The notes under the pieces are model-generated. The model ran no database searches. It saw only the letters and a list, made by a program, of their open reading frames with translations, and was not told the DNA's origin. The translations under genes and the position numbers were made by a program. This document shows, piece by piece, positions 22,349-28,591 of a stretch of DNA of 28,591 nt (positions are counted from its first letter, which is position 1; every line of letters starts with the position of its first letter). The stretch spans positions 1-28,591 of the forward strand of contig CANRHG010000003.1 of the NCBI GenBank assembly GCA_947630385.1. Direction: 5' to 3'. The stretch is from an uncultured Eubacteriaceae bacterium (GTDB lineage Bacteria; Bacillota; Clostridia; Eubacteriales; Eubacteriaceae).

Positions 22349-23752
22349 TTATTTTGCCCGTTTTCTTTCGGGAATTAAAACTTCTTGTTCGTAATTGAAG
22401 CACTCTTTGGCTACGACGCCGTTAAGTACGAGAAGCGAGATCAAGTTTGGAATGGCCATTAGACCGTTCATCGTATCGGACAAGTCCCAGACGAGATCGA
22501 GGGTTTGTGTCGCGCCGATGAAGATCACGAGCGAAAAGATTATGCGGTAAGCCATCGCGACGGCTCTGTTATCGATTAAATAACCTAAGGCTTTTTCACC
22601 GTAATACTCCCAACCTAGGATCGTTGAAAAAGCGAAAAGAGCCAGACCGACCGAGACGATAATCCCGCCAAAGCCGCCAAAGACCGACGAGAAAGCACGG
22701 ATGGTCAGCGCTGATCCCGTAATTAACTCACCCGCTTCATCCAAAAGACCGAGCTGGCCGGAAGAAGCGATAACCAGTCCGGTAATCGAACAGACGATGA
22801 TCGTATCAAAGAACGTACCGGTCATGTTGATATAACCTTGCTGTGACGGTGAATCGGTCTTTGCGGCCGCGGCTGCGATCGGCGCAGAACCGAGGCCGGA
22901 TTCGTTCGAAAAAACCCCGCGGGCTACACCCCAGCGCATGGCCGACATAAGACTGGCTACGATCGTACCTCCGATCCCCCCGGTTACGGCTTGCGTTGAA
23001 AACGCCAAACGGAAAATTTCAGCTAGTCCAGGACCTAAATTTCTGTAATTAAAAATAATTACAATAAGTCCACAAATGACGTAAAAGACGGCCATAAACG
23101 GGACGATCATTTCACAAACACGGCCGATCGATTTTATCCCACCGACGAGAACAAGCCCCACCAAAACAACGAGTACGATCCCTATGATCCATTGTGGGAT
23201 GGAAAACGTATCGTATAAAGCCGCAGCAATGGAATTGGCCTGTGTCATATTGCCGATTCCGAAAGAAGCTCCGATACAGAAGATCGCGAACAATACGCCG
23301 AGTAGTTTTCCTAGCCACTTTATTTTAAAGCCACGTTCTAGAACGTACATCGGGCCGCCGGCCATTTCGCCTTCTTCGTTCACGATACGGTATTTGACCG
23401 CCAGCGTGGATTCGGCGTACTTGGTAGACAGTCCAAAAAGAGCGCTCAGCCACATCCAGACGATCGCGCCGGGTCCCCCGAGGACCATGGCCGTGGCAAC
23501 ACCGACGATATTGCCCGTACCGATAGTTGCGGCCAGAGCCGTCATCAAGGACTGAAAAGGCGTTATATCCCCTTTTGAACCTTCATCGCTTCGACTACTT
23601 TTAAACACCTGACCAATAGCGTAAGGAAGATTACGCCAAGGCAGAAATTTCAAACGGATCGTTAAAAAAACGCCCGTACCTACTAAAAGGGTCAACATGA
23701 TCGGACCCCAAACGAAATCGTTTACCGCTGCTACGATACTTTCAAAACTCAT
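22349..23752 (-). CDS. Sodium:alanine symporter family (AGCS) transporter
   Basis: A 467-aa membrane protein that takes up alanine or glycine with Na+ (or H+). About ten or eleven helices are visible. Family marks are DITPFQSLMTALAATIGTGN (about 65-84), GGPGAIVWMWLSALFG with the following TKYAES, AGGPMYVLERG, and GGTIVASLMSAMRWGVARGVFSNESG before SAPIAAAAAKT. The ATG at 23752 has GAGGAG four bases upstream, which is rather close. The frame extension to 23764 begins at TTG and overlaps that site. It heads a two-gene unit with the flavodoxin-fold reductase. The malic enzyme terminator lies upstream. Confidence 0.93.
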   Translation of the reverse strand: MSFESIVAAVNDFVWGPIMLTLLVGTGVFLTIRLKFLPWRNLPYAIGQVFKSSRSDEGSKGDITPFQSLMTALAATIGTGNIVGVATAMVLGGPGAIVWMWLSALFGLSTKYAESTLAVKYRIVNEEGEMAGGPMYVLERGFKIKWLGKLLGVLFAIFCIGASFGIGNMTQANSIAAALYDTFSIPQWIIGIVLVVLVGLVLVGGIKSIGRVCEMIVPFMAVFYVICGLIVIIFNYRNLGPGLAEIFRLAFSTQAVTGGIGGTIVASLMSAMRWGVARGVFSNESGLGSAPIAAAAAKTDSPSQQGYINMTGTFFDTIIVCSITGLVIASSGQLGLLDEAGELITGSALTIRAFSSVFGGFGGIIVSVGLALFAFSTILGWEYYGEKALGYLIDNRAVAMAYRIIFSLVIFIGATQTLDLVWDLSDTMNGLMAIPNLISLLVLNGVVAKECFNYEQEVLIPERKRAK

Positions 23753-23807
23753 ACAACTCCTCAAATGTGTTTATATTAAAGATAGTTGTTTTTCTTGGAA
23801 AAACACC

Positions 23808-23850
23808 GAAAAAAACCAGTCTGTTAACTGTCATAGTTAGCAAACTGGTT
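23808..23850 (-). terminator. Intrinsic terminator after the malic enzyme gene
   Basis: On the minus strand AACCAGT...ACTGGTT, extended inward by TGCTAACT/AGTTAACA with small mismatches, forms a long hairpin followed by seven T. It begins 13 bases after the malic enzyme stop. Confidence 0.88.
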
Positions 23851-23862
23851 ATCAAAAATATT

Positions 23863-25014
23863 TTACTTTTTTTGCCAGGCTTTTTCAACCGCTTGAGCGA
23901 CGGCCTTCGTAACTCTAGGATCAAACGGTTCCGGAAGCAGGTAATCGACCCGCGGCTCTTCTACTACCCCTGCCAGGGCTATGGCCGCGGCCTTTTTCAT
24001 GTCTTCGGTAATGGCCTCGGCCCGCACGTTTAAGGCTCCGCGGAAAATCCCGGGAAAAGCCAGGACGTTGTTGATTTGATTGGGATAGTCGCTTCGCCCC
24101 GTTCCGACGAGCCGGGCTCCGGCTTCTTTAGCCAGGGCCGGATCGATCTCCGGGTCCGGGTTGGCCATAGCCAGTATCACCGGATCCTCGTTCATGCTCT
24201 CAATCAGTTCCTTTGATAAAATATCTGCGACGGAAACTCCGATAAAAACGTCGCTGTCTTTTAACGCCATCTTTAAATCACCCTTTAATTTTCTGGGGTT
24301 GGTGATCCTAGCCAGTTCTTTTCGGTACTTATCGAGTTTTTCATCTTCCGGATCTAGAATCCCTCTGGAGTTTAAAACCACGATATCTTCGGTCCCAAAA
24401 GACCTTAGCATTTTCGCGATGGCTACCCCTGCCGCCCCGGCGCCGTTGATAACGATTTTTAGATCTTTAAACTCTTTGCCGGTGAGTTTAAGCGCGTTGA
24501 TCAGGGCCGCGCAAACGACCACGGCCGTCCCGTGTTGGTCGTCGTGAAATACCGGAATCGAGAGTTCTTCTTTAAGTTTTTGTTCGATCTCAAAACACCT
24601 CGGAGCCGAAATGTCTTCCAGATTGATCCCACCCAAAACGGGAGCAAGATTTTTAACCGTCTTAACAATTTCCTCCGGATCCTGCGTATCAAGGCATAAG
24701 GGAATCGCGTCAATATCCGCAAATTCGTTAAAGAGGACGGCTTTTCCTTCCATCACCGGTAAAGCCGCTTCCGGACCAATGTTTCCCAAACCCAAAACGG
24801 CCGAGCCGTCCGAAATTACGGCTATCGTGTTTCCTTTGCCCGTATAGGTGTAAACCTTATCTTTATCTTTGGCGATTTCTCTACAGGGTGCGGCCACGCC
24901 CGGGGTATAAGCCGTACTTAATTTGTCCTTGCTGTCGACTTTTATCTTTGAAACGACGTTGAGCTTTCCTTTTAACTCTTCGTGTTGCTTAAGTGCTAGT
25001 TTATCGTAATCCAT
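23863..25014 (-). CDS. NAD(P)-dependent malic enzyme (short bacterial type)
   Basis: A 383-aa enzyme converting malate to pyruvate and CO2. STAYTPGVAAPCREI (39-53) has the catalytic Tyr. GKGNTIAVISDGSAVLGLGN and the later EGKAVLFNEFADIDAIP hold the catalytic Lys and acidic residues. PVFHDDQHGTA is the metal site. INGAGAAGVAIAKML is the Rossmann dinucleotide loop. The length matches the short bacterial class. NAD versus NADP use cannot be decided. Its ATG lies 14 bases inside the upstream Gx transporter gene, with AAAGGA six bases before it, so translation is probably coupled. Confidence 0.95.
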   Translation of the reverse strand: MDYDKLALKQHEELKGKLNVVSKIKVDSKDKLSTAYTPGVAAPCREIAKDKDKVYTYTGKGNTIAVISDGSAVLGLGNIGPEAALPVMEGKAVLFNEFADIDAIPLCLDTQDPEEIVKTVKNLAPVLGGINLEDISAPRCFEIEQKLKEELSIPVFHDDQHGTAVVVCAALINALKLTGKEFKDLKIVINGAGAAGVAIAKMLRSFGTEDIVVLNSRGILDPEDEKLDKYRKELARITNPRKLKGDLKMALKDSDVFIGVSVADILSKELIESMNEDPVILAMANPDPEIDPALAKEAGARLVGTGRSDYPNQINNVLAFPGIFRGALNVRAEAITEDMKKAAAIALAGVVEEPRVDYLLPEPFDPRVTKAVAQAVEKAWQKK

Positions 25015-25501
25015 GAAAAATCCTTTCCGATGCGCGTAAGAATAGTTTTGACAATATCCCGACGGTAAGCCCCGTTAAACTTCCTACGAGAACCAAAAAA
25101 AAGCCGTAAGTGTAGAAAAGGCCCCAAGTTCCGGTCACCAGACAGGCCGTAATGAGCTGTCCGACATTGTGAAAGATCCCACCGAAAATACTCACTAAAA
25201 GCAGTGGGACCTGTCTTTTAAGCAGGATCATAATAAGAAGGCTTAATACGGCTCCTGATAGCGAATACAAAAGACTGCTTAAAGAGCCAAACAAGAAGCC
25301 ACTAATTAGTATACGGGCCATGAGGATCAAAACCGTTTGTATAAGCGGAAGTTCGTAAAGGCTATAAACCGTAACCAGATTCGCAAAGCCGTATTTAGCT
25401 CCCGGAACCGGGAGCGGGAAAGGGATCAGGCTTTCAAGAAAACCGAGAGCGACCCCGACGGCTACAAGTAGCCCATCTAAAACGAGATCTTTGGTTTTCA
25501 C
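25001..25501 (-). CDS. Gx transporter family protein (heptaprenyl diphosphate synthase component I-like)
   Basis: A 166-aa membrane protein with five or six helices. The family, named for a Gly-rich ECF-S-like fold, usually sits next to a NusG-domain-II protein and often a polyprenyl synthase. The segment FLESLIPFPLPVPGAKYGFANLVT (about 21-44) is the family mark; GGIFHNVGQL (about 102-111) is another. I choose the GTG at 25501, which overlaps the TGA of the upstream gene and has GGAGG seven bases before it. A longer frame starting at 25537 lies inside the neighbour. The gene overlaps malic enzyme by 14 bases at its end. The transported substrate is not established. Confidence 0.85.
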   Translation of the reverse strand: MKTKDLVLDGLLVAVGVALGFLESLIPFPLPVPGAKYGFANLVTVYSLYELPLIQTVLILMARILISGFLFGSLSSLLYSLSGAVLSLLIMILLKRQVPLLLVSIFGGIFHNVGQLITACLVTGTWGLFYTYGFFLVLVGSLTGLTVGILSKLFLRASERIFHGLR

Positions 25502-25833
25502 TCGACGACCTCCAAAAGAAAACCGTGCGGAAGACAAGCGATCGTCTCCCCGACCTCACTTATAGGCTCAGAATTTACACAAATTTGATTGTGACAGTTG
25601 GCCGATAAAACTTCGACGGTTCCGTCTTTTATAACGACCGTATTTACGTCCGATCCGAAAGTATAATCCTTCTGTAACGGCTCGTTGAGATCCAAAGTCT
25701 CTATGACGGTATTGTCCTTAATTACATTGACTTTTTTTCCCTTATCCGTCGGTCTTAACAAAAAAAGAAGGATCAAAGCCGATCCCAGAATTAGTAAAAG
25801 TATAAAAATTTTTAAAAATCTGCTCCTGGACAC
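25498..25833 (-). CDS. NusG domain II protein, membrane-anchored
   Basis: A 111-aa protein with one N-terminal membrane helix (about 8-26) and an extracytoplasmic NusG-II beta domain. ANCHNQICV (about 78-86) and ETIACLPHG are the family's CxxxxC...CLPH pattern. Relatives occur beside Gx transporters, ApbE-like or Rnf-related genes in Clostridia; the function is not settled. The start is GTG at 25833 with AAGGAT about eleven bases upstream. It opens a three-gene overlapping operon (with the Gx transporter and malic enzyme) and is divergent from tRNA-Leu; both promoters must fit in about 48 bases. Confidence 0.88.
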   Translation of the reverse strand: MSRSRFLKIFILLLILGSALILLFLLRPTDKGKKVNVIKDNTVIETLDLNEPLQKDYTFGSDVNTVVIKDGTVEVLSANCHNQICVNSEPISEVGETIACLPHGFLLEVVE

Positions 25834-25862
25834 TTGACTTTTATCCTTCTTTCAATTAGAAT
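25834..25862 (+). promoter_or_regulatory. Promoter of tRNA-Leu
   Basis: TTGACT (25834-25839), a 17-base spacer and TAGAAT (25857-25862). The tRNA begins 20 bases further on. This is the best housekeeping promoter of the window. Confidence 0.8.
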
Positions 25863-25881
25863 TAATACGTTGTCTTTAATT

Positions 25882-25967
25882 GCGAGAGTGTTGGAACTGG
25901 CAGACAAGCACGTTTCAGAGGCGTGTGTGCGGCGCACGTACGGGTTCAAATCCCGTCTCTCGCACCA
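25882..25967 (+). tRNA. tRNA-Leu (anticodon CAG)
   Basis: The acceptor GCGAGAG pairs with CTCTCGC, and A plus an encoded CCA follow. The anticodon arm CACGT/GCGTG holds the loop TTCAGAG with anticodon CAG (leucine codon CUG). A long variable arm TGTGC/GCACG marks a class II tRNA, and the T arm is ACGGG-TTCAAAT-CCCGT. Confidence 0.97.
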
Positions 25968-25970
25968 TTT

Positions 25971-26798
25971 TTATTTCTCGGGTAAAAATCCCTCAAAAAC
26001 AAAGATATTATATACTTTTTTCGCTGTTTCAAGCTCTTTTTCATTTTTAACGGTCCAGCACGACGTGACCGGATGATAAATTTTACGGCACAACCAAAAC
26101 GACCAGTGGTCGGTGTACTTACAGTTATAGCAGATCACATCGGGACACGCGTAAAAGTTTCCCAAAAGATTGGTCAAAGCAAATTTTTCAAAAAACGGTT
26201 TGCCCGGATTTTCTATAAAATAATTGGTCACCAACTGGCCGCGTAACGTTTGTGGTGCATTTATTTTAAACCAGTGTACGACGTTAGGATTAAAAGAAAT
26301 GACGCAGTAATCACCGTCATATCCGGCCAAAGCTTCATTCGTCGATTTAGAGGTCAATTCCCAATTACCGTCCGATTTTATTTCGACCATTAGCGGAACT
26401 TTGTTACGGACTAAATCGAGAACGTCCTTAAATAGCGGAATGTGGAGATCGTGGCCAAATAAATCGTATTTTTTAAGCTCGTTGTAGGTCAAATCATCTA
26501 CGTCGATATTGACCCCACAGGCTCTCTTTAAGTTTTTATCGTGAAAAACGACGAGCTTTTCGTCTTTGGTAAGTTGAACGTCCAGTTCGATACCGTAACC
26601 GTGATCGACCGCCGCCTTAAAAGCCGGCATGGAATTTTCCGGTCGGTCTTCTTTGTTATTAAAAAGCCCACGATGAGCCAGGTAAGTTTCTTCAAACGGC
26701 TTAAAAGCTTCTTTACGGCTGTTATCCGGTTTAATCGCTAGTAGGAAAAGTAAAACGATGAGTATGATTAAAACCATCATTATCTCCATTTTTTTCAT
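25971..26798 (-). CDS. Membrane-anchored glycerophosphodiester phosphodiesterase
   Basis: A 275-aa enzyme of the GDPD family, which splits glycerophosphodiesters into glycerol 3-phosphate and an alcohol. One N-terminal membrane helix (about 8-22) holds the catalytic domain, probably outside the membrane. Catalytic marks are AHRGL (His42-Arg43), ELDVQLTKD (Glu71, Asp73) and FHD (His86-Asp87). MVEIK and the later SFNP follow the barrel. The frame begins at 26924, but that part overlaps the divergent flavodoxin gene. ATG 26798 is my choice; ATG 26780 or 26777, with GGAG just upstream, is equally possible. The C-terminal part has several Cys (CPDVICYNC, LCRK). It ends four bases from tRNA-Leu. 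Confidence 0.9.
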   Translation of the reverse strand: MKKMEIMMVLIILIVLLFLLAIKPDNSRKEAFKPFEETYLAHRGLFNNKEDRPENSMPAFKAAVDHGYGIELDVQLTKDEKLVVFHDKNLKRACGVNIDVDDLTYNELKKYDLFGHDLHIPLFKDVLDLVRNKVPLMVEIKSDGNWELTSKSTNEALAGYDGDYCVISFNPNVVHWFKINAPQTLRGQLVTNYFIENPGKPFFEKFALTNLLGNFYACPDVICYNCKYTDHWSFWLCRKIYHPVTSCWTVKNEKELETAKKVYNIFVFEGFLPEK

Positions 26799-26845
26799 AA
26801 AGCTAAAATAAAATGTTATCATAAAATAAAAACGAAGGAGACGAC

Positions 26846-27322
26846 ATGAGTAAAGTTTTAGTCGTAGATTTTTCCGTTTCCGGCGTAACCGAAAAAATCG
26901 CCCAAAAGATCGCCATTGCAGCACAGTCCGATCTCTTTAATATTGAACCCGAAAAACCTTACGAAACGGCAGACGTCAATTGGCGGGACCAGAACAGCCG
27001 TGCCACGGTCGAAAGCAAAGACCGCTCGATCCTTCCGGGAATCAAAAACAAGATCCCAGATTTTAGCCAGTACGATACGATCTTCTTAGGCTTTCCGATC
27101 TGGTGGCACACCTGCCCAAACATTATTTTAACCTTTGTTAAGGAATACGATCTAAAAGGTAAGACGGTCATTCCGTTTGCAACTTCCGGTGGAAGTGGAA
27201 TCGATAAAGCCGAAAAAGAATTAAAGAGCCTGGTTCCCGGAGCAAAATGGCTTCCGGGTAAAGTCTTTAATAACGGTCCAAGTCAAGAAACCGTAACCGC
27301 TTGGGTTAAAGACATTTTATAG
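26846..27322 (+). CDS. Flavodoxin
   Basis: A 158-aa flavodoxin of the Flavodoxin_4 group. VLVVDFSVSGVTEKIA is the phosphate loop; most relatives have VVYFS, so Asp replaces the Tyr here. IFLGFPIWWHTCPNIILTFV carries the Trp that stacks on FMN, and VIPFATSGGSGIDKA the second loop. AAGGAG lies five bases before the ATG. It is divergent from the phosphodiesterase gene with only 47 bases between starts, and a terminator follows. It is probably a general electron carrier or part of an NAD(P)H oxidoreductase couple; the partner is not in view. Confidence 0.9.
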   Translation: MSKVLVVDFSVSGVTEKIAQKIAIAAQSDLFNIEPEKPYETADVNWRDQNSRATVESKDRSILPGIKNKIPDFSQYDTIFLGFPIWWHTCPNIILTFVKEYDLKGKTVIPFATSGGSGIDKAEKELKSLVPGAKWLPGKVFNNGPSQETVTAWVKDIL

Positions 27323-27333
27323 ATAGCTTATTT

Positions 27334-27365
27334 TCTGCCTCGAACTTCGGGGCAGAGATTTATTT
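27334..27365 (+). terminator. Terminator of the flavodoxin gene
   Basis: TCTGCC-T-CGAA and TTCG-G-GGCAGA pair (one T:G) around a single C, effectively a small loop after fraying of the inner pairs. A T-rich tract follows (27359-27367). Confidence 0.8.
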
Positions 27366-27380
27366 TTATCAAAAAATTGC

Positions 27381-27409
27381 TTGCATTTACTGTGTTTTTG
27401 TTATAAAAT
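27381..27409 (+). promoter_or_regulatory. Promoter of the tRNA-Lys/tRNA-Trp unit
   Basis: TTGCAT (27381-27386), a 17-base spacer and TAAAAT (27404-27409). The first tRNA starts 19 bases further on. Confidence 0.7.
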
Positions 27410-27427
27410 AGCAAAGCACTCATTCGT

Positions 27428-27504
27428 GGACCATTAGCTCAGTTGGCTAGAGCACCTGACTCTTAATCAGGGTGTCCGGGGTTCGAGTCCCCGATGGTCT
27501 ACCA
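27428..27504 (+). tRNA. tRNA-Lys (anticodon CTT)
   Basis: The acceptor GGACCAT pairs with ATGGTCT, the outermost pair being G1:T72. The D arm is GCTC/GAGC. The anticodon stem CCTGA/TCAGG holds the loop CTCTTAA, anticodon CTT. The T arm is CGGGG-TTCGAGT-CCCCG. CCA is encoded. Confidence 0.96.
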
Positions 27505-27511
27505 TTAATAT

Positions 27512-27588
27512 AGGGGTATAGCTCAGTCTGGTAGAGCATCGGTCTCCAAAACCGAGTGCCATGGGTTCAAATCCTATTGCCCCTGCCA
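27512..27588 (+). tRNA. tRNA-Trp (anticodon CCA)
   Basis: The acceptor AGGGGTA pairs with TGCCCCT (one T:G), followed by discriminator G and an encoded CCA. The anticodon stem TCGGT/ACCGA holds the loop CTCCAAA, anticodon CCA. The T arm is ATGGG-TTCAAAT-CCTAT. Seven bases separate it from tRNA-Lys, so both come from one transcript. Confidence 0.96.
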
Positions 27589-27601
27589 ATTATGAAATTT
27601 C

Positions 27602-27627
27602 ACCACTGTTTTACAGTGGTTTTTTTA
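27602..27627 (+). terminator. Terminator of the tRNA unit
   Basis: ACCACTG (27602-27608) pairs with CAGTGGT (27614-27620) around TTTTA, followed by seven T. Confidence 0.92.
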
Positions 27628-27726
27628 TTTTTGATCCCGTTTTTCGTACATTTAATTTTGGACATTTGGAAATAATAAAGACCGACTTCCTAAGACGAAA
27701 AAGCTCTTGGATAACCTTTGTACACG

Positions 27727-27815
27727 TGTAAATAATAATGACCTGATGTAAATAATAATGTCCGTTGTAAATAATAATGTCCGGAACCGCAGAAAAGTTG
27801 TAAATAATAATGTCG
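27727..27815 (+). repeat. Repeat family A, four direct copies
   Basis: The unit TGTAAATAATAATGTCCG occurs at 27727 (ending ACC), 27747, 27766 and 27799. A degenerate copy lies at 27667-27684 (15 of 18 bases). Gaps between copies are irregular (1-15 bases inside the cluster). A perfect palindrome TACACGTGTA (27721-27730) overlaps the first copy. One inverted copy lies at 28197-28216. Confidence 0.85.
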
Positions 27816-27824
27816 AGTAGTCAG

Positions 27825-27880
27825 TTTACATTAAAGTTTTTTTCATTTTACATTAAACTCTTAACCTTTTTACATTATAG
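27825..27880 (+). repeat. Repeat family B, three copies
   Basis: TTTACATTAAAG (27825-27836), TTTACATTAAAC (27847-27858) and TTTACATTATAG (27869-27880) are spaced 22 bases start to start, about two helical turns. Further copies are at 28269 and 28334, and one inverted copy at 28385. Confidence 0.75.
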
Positions 27881-28088
27881 TTTTAACTTTTCGATCAAAA
27901 ATCTTAAGATACCACTGCAGCTTATATCTGGAATTTCGGTCGTCTATACTTACTTCTTCCTGGAAATTCTCCTAATCTATCGTAAAATTATCTGGATCCA
28001 TAGAGCCATTGGCTAAATTCTTACGATTTTCCAATTGACTGGTCGAATTAAATAGGTAGTTGAAGGAAAATTTATAGTAGATTTCTAA
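27870..28088 (-). pseudogene. Possible decayed reading frame
   Basis: On the minus strand 28088-27870 reads protein-like, for example TSQLENRKNLANGSMDPDNF, then a TAG (27974-27972), then YKLQWYLKIFDRKVKTIM and TAA. No start codon with a ribosome site is seen. I do not recognise it. It may be chance, as AT-rich DNA often leaves such stretches. Confidence 0.2.
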
Positions 28089-28196
28089 CTATTGCTGTTG
28101 GATAATCTTACGAAAGAAACTTGCGCATTTCCATGATACGATGGATTTTAGCAACATGGAGAATCAGGGGGTTACCTCTATAGGCCACGAGAAAAT

Positions 28197-28216
28197 CCGG
28201 ACATTATTATTTTCAA
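28197..28216 (-). repeat. Repeat family A, inverted copy
   Basis: Read on the minus strand it is TTGAAAATAATAATGTCCGG, one base different from 27765-27784. Confidence 0.85.
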
Positions 28217-28268
28217 TTCTCGATTTTTAGGCTCAAAAACAGGTCTAAACCCCCTATTTTCGTGTCTC

Positions 28269-28352
28269 TTTACATTAAACTCTGACAAAAATAAGCCTTT
28301 TCAACCGATATTTGCGTCGCATATAAATGAATTTTTACATTAAAGTCTGACA
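28269..28352 (+). repeat. Repeat family B, two long copies
   Basis: TTTACATTAAACTCTGACA (28269-28287) and TTTACATTAAAGTCTGACA (28334-28352) differ at one of 19 bases and are 65 bases apart. On the minus strand they begin TGTCAGA, the TGT form usual for IS21-like termini. Confidence 0.8.
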
Positions 28353-28384
28353 ACAGCAATCGAAAAATAATCAGCTTTGCCAAA

Positions 28385-28396
28385 CTTTAATGTAAA
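28385..28396 (-). repeat. Repeat family B, inverted copy
   Basis: CTTTAATGTAAA is the complement of TTTACATTAAAG. It lies three bases downstream of the stop of the partial gene at the right edge. Confidence 0.7.
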
Positions 28397-28399
28397 CAA

Positions 28400-28591
28400 T
28401 CAAAGGAAATCTTCTCTATGAAGCCCAAAGCAATCCCATAGAAGTAAGTGATAAAAAGGATAAAGGTAGAAACGTACACTCGAAGCAAGCCGTTCTAGAT
28501 TCATAACTTTAGATAGATCTGTTATATTTCTTCTCTTTAACCACCTTTTTCCAAAGTTATCGTAGATCTTCTGGTAGATTTGATGCTCGAT
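28400..28591 (-). CDS. Unidentified protein, C-terminal 63 residues only
   Basis: An open frame enters from the right edge on the minus strand and stops with TGA at 28402-28400. The residues look like a real protein: YDNFGKRWLKRRNITDLSKV, then MNLERLASSVRFYLYPFYHL and WDCFGLHRED. It is basic and aromatic-rich. I do not recognise it. Its end touches the inverted family-B repeat, so it may be the gene of a mobile element whose end repeats follow, but that is inference. The 5' part is outside the window. Confidence 0.45.
   Translation of the reverse strand: MEHQIYQKIYDNFGKRWLKRRNITDLSKVMNLERLASSVRFYLYPFYHLLLWDCFGLHREDFL

Larger units (their letters stand above)
27727..28216 (-). mobile_element. 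Probable internally deleted IS21-like element remnant
   Basis: Repeat family A lies at both sides in inverted orientation: four copies reading TGTAAA... inward on the left and one copy, TTGAAAATAATAATGTCCGG read on the minus strand, at 28216-28197. Multiple terminal repeats beginning TGT and ending ACA are usual in IS21-family elements. Directly inside the right copy, the minus strand has 30 sense codons (28200-28111) ending in AKIHRIMEMRKFLS and a stop. This could be a fragment of a transposase start. The whole is only about 490 bp, so coding parts have been lost. The family call is inference. Confidence 0.4.
27589..28399. other. Repeat-rich region without an intact gene
   Basis: About 0.8 kb after the tRNA terminator, AT-rich, with no intact gene. 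It holds two families of short repeats (A and B, listed separately) and short open stretches on the minus strand that look protein-like but are broken by stops. The base composition and the poor coding signal differ from the dense gene order elsewhere, which suggests decayed mobile DNA. Confidence 0.6.

Noticed and set aside
26799..26924. N-terminal extension of the phosphodiesterase
   Set aside because: It overlaps the promoter and start of the divergent flavodoxin gene; the membrane anchor begins at or after 26798.
27667..27815. CRISPR array
   Set aside because: The repeats are only 17-19 bases and the gaps are 1, 2, 15 and about 42 bases, so there are no spacers of constant length and no cas genes.
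27667..28396. Plasmid or phage replication origin with iterons
   Set aside because: Direct repeats in AT-rich DNA fit, but no rep gene is visible and the inverted distal copy with TGT ends fits transposon termini better. Not fully excluded.

Overview
The window looks like chromosome of a Gram-positive, probably anaerobic Bacillota. Clostridia or Tissierellia fit best, but no rRNA gene is present to settle this. The reasons are AGGAGG-type ribosome sites, many short GC-hairpin/U-tract terminators, promoters with a TGnTAAAAT extended -10, a NusG-domain-II/Gx-transporter pair, a Mn-riboswitch with a terminator platform, a sodium:alanine symporter and several small flavodoxin-fold proteins. There is no phage, CRISPR array or obvious defence island.

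Left part (1-7115). A secreted protein made of bacterial Ig-like (Big_2) repeats runs off the left edge on the minus strand. Next to it is a complete IS1634/IS4-type insertion sequence (1227-3500) flanked by a perfect 72-bp direct repeat, read as an unusually long target duplication that copied the promoter region of the surface gene. Then follow clpB with its terminator and a ribbon-helix-helix protein of unknown function.

Middle (7553-15000). An acidic-tailed hypothetical protein is coupled to an AI-2E-family permease. Then come a flavodoxin, a 93-aa helical protein, an NAD(P)H/FMN oxidoreductase and an 8-oxoguanine-type DNA glycosylase. The glycosylase converges on dhaK-dhaL (dihydroxyacetone kinase, no dhaM here). 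A family 2 glycosyltransferase and an initiating sugar-phosphate transferase are divergent, and their 5' ends overlap or nearly abut.

Right-middle (15000-25833). A yybP-ykoY (Mn2+) riboswitch with an intrinsic terminator precedes a P-type cation ATPase. Behind the ATPase a promoter, three hairpins and a terminator suggest an undescribed small RNA of about 160 nt. On the minus strand an MFS transporter (with a frameshift in its last helix), a nucleoside hydrolase and ribokinase form a nucleoside uptake and ribose salvage unit; LacI-type operator-like palindromes lie upstream. Next are a flavodoxin-fold reductase and a Na+/alanine symporter, then an overlapping NusG-II, Gx transporter and malic enzyme operon.

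Right end (25834-28591). Here are tRNA-Leu(CAG), a membrane-anchored glycerophosphodiester phosphodiesterase divergent from a flavodoxin, and tRNA-Lys(CTT) plus tRNA-Trp(CCA) with a shared terminator. About 0.8 kb without an intact gene follows, packed with two families of short repeats that look like the multiple terminal repeats of IS21-like elements, with decayed coding remnants. A partial minus-strand reading frame enters from the right edge.
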